DNA from: an uncultured Aeromonadales bacterium
GTDB lineage: Bacteria; Pseudomonadota; Gammaproteobacteria; Enterobacterales; Succinivibrionaceae
Direction of reading: 5' to 3'
DNA: 10,215 nt
Assembly (NCBI GenBank): GCA_902796095.1
Contig: CADBNP010000236.1
Location: forward strand, 1 to 10,215
Position 1 is the first letter of the stretch, and each line of letters starts with the position of its first letter. This document shows positions 5,180-10,215 of the stretch, piece by piece. The translations under genes were made by a program, and so were the position numbers. The notes under the pieces are model-generated. The model had not been told where the DNA came from. It saw only the letters and a program-made list of their open reading frames with translations, and did no database searches.

Positions 5180-7306
5180 ATGGCAAAGCATATACTTGTC
5201 TGGCTGATATTTGCAGTCATAATGATGGCTCTTATTCAGTCAATAAGCTCGGACGGATATTCTGAAAACAATCTTGATTATACTGAGTTTGTCAACAAGG
5301 TTCTGAATAATGAGGTGGGATCTGTCAACATCAAGGACGGTCGCAACGTTACCGGCAGACTTAACAGCGGAACATCCTTCAATACGGTTATCCCTGTATA
5401 TGACGGCGGACTTCTCGACAAACTGAGAGAACATAATGTAAAGACTACCGGTGAGTATGAGGAGCCTTCAGGACTTCTTTCCGGCGTTCTGATGTCCTGG
5501 CTGCCGCTTATTCTTCTTATCGGCGTGTGGCTGTATTTCATGCGTCAGATGCAGGGTGGAGGAAGCAAGGCCACCAATTTCGGCAAGAGCAGAGCCAGAA
5601 TGCTGTCCCCAGAGGAAATCAACACCGGGTTCGGAGATGTGGCTGGCTGTGACGAGGCCAAGGCCGAGGTCGCCGAGGTGGTGGATTTTCTGAAGGAACC
5701 GGAAAAGTACAGAAAACTCGGAGGCAAGATCCCGAAGGGTATTCTTATGGTGGGTCCTCCCGGTACCGGCAAGACACTCCTTGCAAAAGCCATTGCAGGC
5801 GAGGCAAAGGTTCCGTTCTTCTCCATTTCCGGTTCGGACTTTGTGGAAATGTTTGTGGGTGTCGGTGCCGCACGTGTAAGAGATATGTTTGCAAAGGCGA
5901 AAAGCTGTGCTCCGTGCATTATCTTCATTGATGAAATTGATGCCGTTGGACGTCAGCGCGGTGCCGGACTCGGCGGCGGAAATGATGAGCGAGAGCAGAC
6001 TCTTAACCAGATGCTTGTGGAAATGGACGGCTTTGATGAGAGAGATTCTGTTATCGTAATTGCGGCAACCAACCGTCCTGATGTTCTCGATCCGGCTCTG
6101 CAGCGTCCCGGACGCTTTGATCGACAGGTCTACGTTACTCTTCCGGATATCAGAGGCCGTGAGGCGATCCTTAATGTTCATATGAAGCAGGTTCCTCTGG
6201 CCAAGGATGTGGATCCTTCAGTTCTTGCAAGAAGCACTCCCGGATTTTCCGGTGCGGATCTTCATAATCTGGTTAATGAAGCTGCACTTTTTGCGGCACG
6301 TGCAAATCTCAGACTTGTTTCCATGCACGAGTTCGAACTGGCCAAGGATAAAATTCTGATGGGAACCGAACGCAAGTCCATGGTAATGAGCAGCGAGGAA
6401 CTGGAAATGACCGCATACCACGAATCCGGTCATGCCATTGTCGGCCGTCTCCTTCCTGAACACGACCCTGTATACAAGGTTTCCATTGTTCCCCGCGGCC
6501 GTGCACTCGGTGTTACCATGTTTATTCCGGAAGAGGATAAGTGGAGTCAGAGCAGAGCATATCTCTGTGCCAACATAGCCTCCCTGTTTGGCGGCCGTAT
6601 AGCTGAGGAGATTATTTACGGACGTGACAAGGTGTCCACCGGAGCTTCGAATGATATCGAGAGAGCCACCGGCATAGCCAGGAAGATGGTTACTCAGTGG
6701 GGCATGTCTGATCTGCTTGGACCGATCCTCTATACCGAAGAGGCCGGAGAGGTATTTCTCGGCAAGAGTGTGACGAAAACAAAGCATATGTCAGATGATA
6801 CTGCCAAGCTCATAGATGATGAGGTTCACAAGATCATTATTGAGAACTACAAAATTGCGGAAAATCTCATCAGGGAGAATATGGATATTCTCCATGCCAT
6901 GAAGGATGCTCTTCTCAAGTACGAAACCATCGATTCAGCACAGCTTGATGATCTTATGGCCCGCCGTCAGGTCAGAGAGCCGCAGAAGCAGAGAGAGGAT
7001 GCCCAGAAGCCGAAGGACGATTTGCAGATGTCCAAGGTTTCCGGGGGTGATGCCGTTACGGTTGATGTCAGTGCCGATGCAGTCAGGGCTGAAAAGCAGG
7101 AGCGGGTTTCTTCAGAAAAGAGTAATTCTGATGATGGAGGACCAAAGTCAGAAACAGCAGACGTCAAAACTGATGAAAAGAGGGAAACGTCAGTATCATC
7201 GTCAGATTCTGATGATGGTGTTGATGACTGGTCCGATGTGGAGATTGACAGAAACAGCAAGCCGGAAGACAGATCAGATGATTCTGCCGATAACGATAAA
7301 AAGTGA
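5180..7306 (+). CDS. ftsH: ATP-dependent zinc metalloprotease FtsH
   Basis: FtsH is a hexameric inner-membrane AAA+ protease that extracts and degrades membrane proteins and regulators such as LpxC and sigma-32 in E. coli. Membrane segments lie at about residues 4-22 and 100-121, flanking a periplasmic domain. The AAA module has Walker A GPPGTGKT (192-199), Walker B IIFIDEID (247-254) and arginine fingers in RPGRFDR (Arg312, Arg315). The zinc site is HESGH (414-418) with the probable third ligand Asp492 in TGASNDI; E. coli has HEAGH. The C-terminal helical region ends at DLMARR (591-596). About 112 residues follow, against roughly 50 in E. coli: an acidic, Ser/Asp/Lys-rich tail. The start MAKHILVWL matches the E. 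coli N-terminus, although the only purine-rich ribosome-binding sequence (AAGGA, 5160-5164) is an unusually long 15 bases upstream. folP follows after 28 bases, probably in the same transcript. Confidence 0.98.
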   Translation: MAKHILVWLIFAVIMMALIQSISSDGYSENNLDYTEFVNKVLNNEVGSVNIKDGRNVTGRLNSGTSFNTVIPVYDGGLLDKLREHNVKTTGEYEEPSGLLSGVLMSWLPLILLIGVWLYFMRQMQGGGSKATNFGKSRARMLSPEEINTGFGDVAGCDEAKAEVAEVVDFLKEPEKYRKLGGKIPKGILMVGPPGTGKTLLAKAIAGEAKVPFFSISGSDFVEMFVGVGAARVRDMFAKAKSCAPCIIFIDEIDAVGRQRGAGLGGGNDEREQTLNQMLVEMDGFDERDSVIVIAATNRPDVLDPALQRPGRFDRQVYVTLPDIRGREAILNVHMKQVPLAKDVDPSVLARSTPGFSGADLHNLVNEAALFAARANLRLVSMHEFELAKDKILMGTERKSMVMSSEELEMTAYHESGHAIVGRLLPEHDPVYKVSIVPRGRALGVTMFIPEEDKWSQSRAYLCANIASLFGGRIAEEIIYGRDKVSTGASNDIERATGIARKMVTQWGMSDLLGPILYTEEAGEVFLGKSVTKTKHMSDDTAKLIDDEVHKIIIENYKIAENLIRENMDILHAMKDALLKYETIDSAQLDDLMARRQVREPQKQREDAQKPKDDLQMSKVSGGDAVTVDVSADAVRAEKQERVSSEKSNSDDGGPKSETADVKTDEKRETSVSSSDSDDGVDDWSDVEIDRNSKPEDRSDDSADNDKK

Positions 7307-7334
7307 TCCGGTTTAAAACTGATTTGGGAGAAAT

Positions 7335-8195
7335 ATGGCTGTAACCAAACTGGAATACAAGGGAAAGGTTTTGGATCTGACCCAGCCGAAAATAATGGGA
7401 ATTGTGAATGTTACTCCTGACTCCTTTTACGAGGGCAGCAGATTCACAACAGTAGATTCAGCATTGCAGCACGCCAAGGACATGGTTCTGGCCGGAGCCT
7501 CCATTGTTGATGTCGGCGGCGAGTCAACGCGTCCGGGAAGCGAGCCGGTGAGCGAGGAGGAGGAACTCGGCCGTGTTGTTCCTGTTGTTCAGGCCATTGC
7601 GGAAAATACTGATGCCTGGATTAGTGTCGATACTTCTTCTCCTGCTGTCATGAGGGCTTCTCTCGAAGCCGGTGCATCCATGATAAACGATGTAAGAGCA
7701 CTGCGCCGGCCCGGTGCCATGGAGGTTGCGGCCGAGTACGGATGTCCGGTCTGTATCCAGCATATGCTGGGGGATGATCCTAAAACAATGCAGAAGAATA
7801 CTGTTTATGATGATCTCCTGGGAGAAATTTCATCCTTCCTTTATGAGCGCATTCATAACTGCATTAACGCAGGCATTAAGCGGGAGAATATAGTCATAGA
7901 TCCCGGATTTGGTTTCGGCAAGAACCTTGAGCAGAACTACAGACTGCTGGGGCAGCTGGATCGTCTGAGAAGTTTTGCTCTGCCTCTGCTTGTGGGCATG
8001 TCCCGGAAATCCATGATAGGAGATCTGCTGAAGGTTAATACTGAAAACCGCCTTGCCGGCACTATTGCGGCTAATTTGTTTGCGGTGGAAAAAGGGGCAG
8101 ACATTCTCAGAGTTCACGATGTCAGAGAAATGGCCGAGGCCCTGAAGGTTTATATGTATGCCATAAAGTATTCAAAACAGAAGATAAAGAAGTAG
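7335..8195 (+). CDS. folP: Dihydropteroate synthase
   Basis: FolP condenses 6-hydroxymethyl-7,8-dihydropterin pyrophosphate with p-aminobenzoate to give 7,8-dihydropteroate in folate synthesis, and is the sulfonamide target. The 286-residue TIM-barrel protein matches E. coli FolP (282). It shows IMGIVNVTPDSF (20-31), DVGGESTRPG (59-68), SVDT (97-100), MINDVRAL, DPGFGFGKN (189-197), GMSRKSMIG (221-229) and RVHDV (259-263). The pterin and phosphate ligands Asn25, Asp99, Asn118, Asp189, Lys225, Arg259 and His261 are present. The first substrate loop reads FYEGS where E. coli has FSDGG; the residue matching E. coli Phe28 is kept (Phe31), as is the Pro of STRPG. GGGAG lies just upstream of the ATG. 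The gene sits between ftsH (28 bases) and glmM (4 bases), as in E. coli. The identification is secure. Confidence 0.98.
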   Translation: MAVTKLEYKGKVLDLTQPKIMGIVNVTPDSFYEGSRFTTVDSALQHAKDMVLAGASIVDVGGESTRPGSEPVSEEEELGRVVPVVQAIAENTDAWISVDTSSPAVMRASLEAGASMINDVRALRRPGAMEVAAEYGCPVCIQHMLGDDPKTMQKNTVYDDLLGEISSFLYERIHNCINAGIKRENIVIDPGFGFGKNLEQNYRLLGQLDRLRSFALPLLVGMSRKSMIGDLLKVNTENRLAGTIAANLFAVEKGADILRVHDVREMAEALKVYMYAIKYSKQKIKK

Positions 8196-8199
8196 GTCT

Positions 8200-9522
8200 A
8201 TGGAAAGAAAGTATTTTGGAACCGACGGAGTGCGCGGTGCAGTAGGCTCCTATCCTATAACTCCTGATTTTGTTTTGCGTCTGGGATATGCTGCAGGCGT
8301 GGTGCTGGCAAAAAAGGGAACAAAGCGCGTGCTTATCGGTCAGGATACGCGCATTTCCGGTTTTATGCTCCAGTCGGCTCTTGAAGCAGGCTTTTCCGCT
8401 GCCGGAATTCATTCAATACTTGCCGGTGTGATGCCGACCCCTGCTGTTGCTTATTTGACACGCGCCTTCAGATGCAATGCCGGCGTCGTCATAAGTGCCT
8501 CCCACAATCCTTTCTACGACAACGGAATCAAGTTTTTCTCGGCTTTCGGAACAAAACTTCCTGATGAGGTGGAGTCTGAAATTGAGGATATGATTGATCA
8601 GGATTTCAAATGCGTTGAATCCTGGCTTCTCGGTCGTTCCTCTGTCATCGAGGACGCTCCCGGGAGATATATAGAGTTCTGTAAAAGCACCTTTCCGTCA
8701 GACAAGGATCTGTCCGGATGCCGCATAGTGCTTGACTGTGCCAACGGTGCCACCCATCATATAGCTCCGGCTGTATTTTCTGAGCTCGGCGCATCGGTAA
8801 CAGTTATCGGCTGCGAGCCTGACGGTATCAACATAAATGACAAGGTGGGCTCAACTCATCCGGAAAAGCTGATTGCCAAGGTGCTTGAAACAGGTGCCGA
8901 TATGGGTATAGCGTTTGACGGCGACGGTGATCGGGTAATGATGGTTGATTCTGACGGAACTCTTATTGACGGTGACGGGATCCTCTACATTATTGCATCA
9001 TCACTGAAGAAACTCAGTAAACTTAACGGTGGTGTTGTTGGAACTCTCATGTCAAATCTCGGCTTTGAGCTTGCACTTAAGCGGCTTAACATTCCTTTTG
9101 CCAGATCTGCTGTCGGAGACCGTTATGTTCTGGAGCAGCTTCAGCAGAGGGACTGGAGACTGGGCGGTGAAAATTCAGGGCATATCATAAGTCTTGATCA
9201 TTCAACTACCGGTGACGGCATAGTGTCTGCCCTGCAGGTTCTGAAGGCTCTTTCCCGTACAGGCAAAACTCTGAAGGAAGCCAGAAGCGATCTGGTTATG
9301 TTCCCGCAGGTGCTGATAAACAGAAAATTTGTGGCAGGAATGGATCCTCTGCATGATCCCAAGGTTATCAGCGCTGTAAAGGAGGCCGAGGCAAAACTTG
9401 GAGATCAGGGTCGGGTGCTTCTCCGCAAATCCGGAACAGAACCACTTATTCGCGTAATGGTGGAGGGATCTGACGGTAAACTCGTTAATGAAATGGCTTC
9501 TTATATAGCTGATCTTATCTGA
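8200..9522 (+). CDS. glmM: Phosphoglucosamine mutase GlmM
   Basis: GlmM converts glucosamine-6-phosphate to glucosamine-1-phosphate, feeding UDP-GlcNAc for peptidoglycan and lipopolysaccharide. The 440-residue protein matches E. coli GlmM (445) throughout. It has the N-terminal signature RKYFGTDGVRG, the phosphoserine loop VISASHNPFYDNGIKF with catalytic Ser101, the Mg-binding loop AFDGDGDRV (Asp240, Asp242, Asp244), the sugar-binding loop GGENSGH (322-328) and the C-terminal phosphate-binding loop RKSGTEPLIRVM (409-420). Only 4 bases separate it from the folP stop. Its ribosome binding site is poor (AGG overlapping the folP stop TAG), so translation probably depends on coupling to folP. All catalytic elements are intact; nothing looks unusual. 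Confidence 0.98.
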   Translation: MERKYFGTDGVRGAVGSYPITPDFVLRLGYAAGVVLAKKGTKRVLIGQDTRISGFMLQSALEAGFSAAGIHSILAGVMPTPAVAYLTRAFRCNAGVVISASHNPFYDNGIKFFSAFGTKLPDEVESEIEDMIDQDFKCVESWLLGRSSVIEDAPGRYIEFCKSTFPSDKDLSGCRIVLDCANGATHHIAPAVFSELGASVTVIGCEPDGININDKVGSTHPEKLIAKVLETGADMGIAFDGDGDRVMMVDSDGTLIDGDGILYIIASSLKKLSKLNGGVVGTLMSNLGFELALKRLNIPFARSAVGDRYVLEQLQQRDWRLGGENSGHIISLDHSTTGDGIVSALQVLKALSRTGKTLKEARSDLVMFPQVLINRKFVAGMDPLHDPKVISAVKEAEAKLGDQGRVLLRKSGTEPLIRVMVEGSDGKLVNEMASYIADLI

Positions 9523-9535
9523 TCGCTGAAATCTG

Positions 9536-9563
9536 TTGTCAATTTTCATAAATATAGTAAGAT
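9536..9563 (+). promoter_or_regulatory. Candidate sigma-70 promoter for secG
   Basis: TTGTCA (9536-9541, five of six matches to TTGACA) and TAAGAT (9558-9563, four of six matches) are separated by 16 bases, starting 14 bases after the glmM stop. Transcription would begin near 9570 and would pass through the hairpin at 9585-9609, so the two calls are in tension unless that hairpin is an attenuator. A weaker alternative -10, TATAAA at 9617-9622, lies downstream of the hairpin. Confidence 0.35.
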
Positions 9564-9584
9564 CAGCCGTGTTTTGTTGTGAAT

Positions 9585-9617
9585 AATTCAGAACTTCATG
9601 CTCTGAATTTTATTTTT
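9585..9617 (+). terminator. AT-rich hairpin with T-rich tail between glmM and secG
   Basis: AATTCAGA (9585-9592) and TCTGAATT (9602-9609) form a perfect 8-bp stem around a 9-base loop, followed by TTATTTTT (9610-9617). The form is that of an intrinsic terminator, but the stem has only two G-C pairs and would be weak. It may partly terminate the ftsH-folP-glmM transcript or attenuate transcription into secG. Confidence 0.4.
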
Positions 9618-9637
9618 ATAAAGTAGGATTTTTTGTA

Positions 9638-10215
9638 ATGTATAGCGTGTTGTTAGCCCTTTATCTGATAGTATCAATTATACTTATAGGTTTAATTCTT
9701 CTTCAGCACGGAAAGGGTGCAAGCATGGGTGCTTCCTTTGGTGCCGGTGCATCAAATACAGTGTTCGGATCTGTCGGCAGCGGAAACTTTCTGACTCATT
9801 CAACTGCTGTTATGGCAGCTCTGTTTTTCATCATAAGTCTTGGTATCACAGCCCTTTATGCTCATCAGGATCACGGAAATACAGATTTTGACAATCTGCA
9901 GAGCATTGCAGATCAGGCGGCTGCTGAAGCACCTAAAAAGGATGATGGTGTATCATCGGATCTTCCAACTGAAAACTCTGATGTGGGAGTTAAGGCAATT
10001 GATGAAACCAAACCGGCTGCAGGAGCAGTAACTGAGGAAAAATCTGAAGCTGCAGTTTCCCGTTCTGCTGATCTTTCAGAGCAGTCCGGTGCTGTAGAAC
10101 AGCAGGCATCCGAGGGTGCAGCAAAGCTCAGGGAAGAAACTGATGCCTTAAAGCAGAAGGCGGCTGACGAGGCTGCCAAACTCAAGGAAGAGACTGATGC
10201 CTTAAAGCAGAAGGC
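9638..10215 (+). CDS. secG: Protein translocase subunit SecG with long repeat-bearing tail (3' end outside window)
   Basis: SecG associates with SecY and SecE in the inner membrane and aids SecA-driven export. Residues 1-75 are classic: membrane segment 1 (about 3-22), the conserved cytoplasmic loop with LLQHGKGASMGASFGAG and FGSVGSGNFLT, and membrane segment 2 (about 56-74). AGGA (9625-9628) lies 9 bases before the ATG, and the MY start matches E. coli. E. coli SecG ends at 110 residues; here the frame is open for at least 192 residues to the window edge. The extra part is Ala/Glu/Lys/Ser-rich and from about residue 158 becomes an 18-residue helical repeat. With the known E. coli topology (both ends periplasmic), this tail should lie in the periplasm. 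The position after glmM is the usual gammaproteobacterial one. The core identification is secure; the role of the tail is unknown. Confidence 0.95.
   Translation, partial: MYSVLLALYLIVSIILIGLILLQHGKGASMGASFGAGASNTVFGSVGSGNFLTHSTAVMAALFFIISLGITALYAHQDHGNTDFDNLQSIADQAAAEAPKKDDGVSSDLPTENSDVGVKAIDETKPAAGAVTEEKSEAAVSRSADLSEQSGAVEQQASEGAAKLREETDALKQKAADEAAKLKEETDALKQK
10109..10215 (+). repeat. Tandem 54-bp repeat in the secG tail, running off the window
   Basis: Two adjacent 54-bp units (10109-10162 and 10163 to the edge) encode 18-residue repeats ending KL(R/K)EETDALKQKA. The last 22 bases seen (ACTGATGCC through AAGCAGAAGGC) are identical in both. The leucines fall at 7- and 11-residue steps (164, 171, 182, 189), matching an 18-residue helical period. 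The second copy lacks its final base at the window edge, so the total copy number is unknown. Confidence 0.85.

Noticed and set aside
5468..6181. Minus-strand 237-residue open frame
   Set aside because: It is antisense to the most conserved part of ftsH (AAA module) and is explained by codon bias there.
9913..10185. Minus-strand 90-residue frame rich in Ala and Ser
   Set aside because: It is a shadow of the low-complexity secG tail.

Overview
The window is a stretch of conserved bacterial chromosome, almost certainly from a gammaproteobacterium. The order rlmE-ftsH-folP-glmM-secG is the classic gammaproteobacterial arrangement. All eight proteins follow their Escherichia coli counterparts closely through the catalytic cores, often with the same residue numbers. 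The cores are nevertheless divergent, and several proteins carry long hydrophilic C-terminal tails. A lineage outside Enterobacterales, perhaps Succinivibrionaceae or other Aeromonadales, would fit, but this is a guess made without any search.

Layout: (1) 1-1344, the 3' two thirds of ligA (NAD-dependent DNA ligase), entering from the left edge. (2) 1341-3281, an MltD-type lytic transglycosylase lipoprotein that overlaps the ligA stop by 4 bases and ends in a lysine-rich tail with five in-frame 81-bp repeats. (3) 3448-3909, rnhA (RNase HI) on the minus strand, convergent with mltD, with a minus-strand terminator between them. (4) 4185-4940, rlmE (23S rRNA 2'-O-methyltransferase), divergent from rnhA. 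(5) A 239-bp gap with two promoter-like sequences and a terminator-like hairpin. (6) 5180-9522, ftsH-folP-glmM, tightly packed and probably one transcription unit. (7) 9638 to the right edge, secG, with a long tail ending in tandem 18-residue helical repeats that run out of the window. No tRNA, rRNA, mobile element or CRISPR array was seen.

Functionally this is housekeeping: DNA joining and RNA-primer or hybrid removal (LigA, RNase HI), peptidoglycan remodelling and precursor supply (MltD, GlmM), ribosome maturation (RlmE), membrane protein quality control and secretion (FtsH, SecG), and folate synthesis (FolP). No new multi-gene system is evident. The unusual material lies at protein ends and in gaps: the MltD repeat tail where LysM domains would be expected, the SecG tail predicted to lie in the periplasm, and the structured rlmE-ftsH gap. 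Comparisons with E. coli proteins are from memory of those sequences, not from an alignment run.
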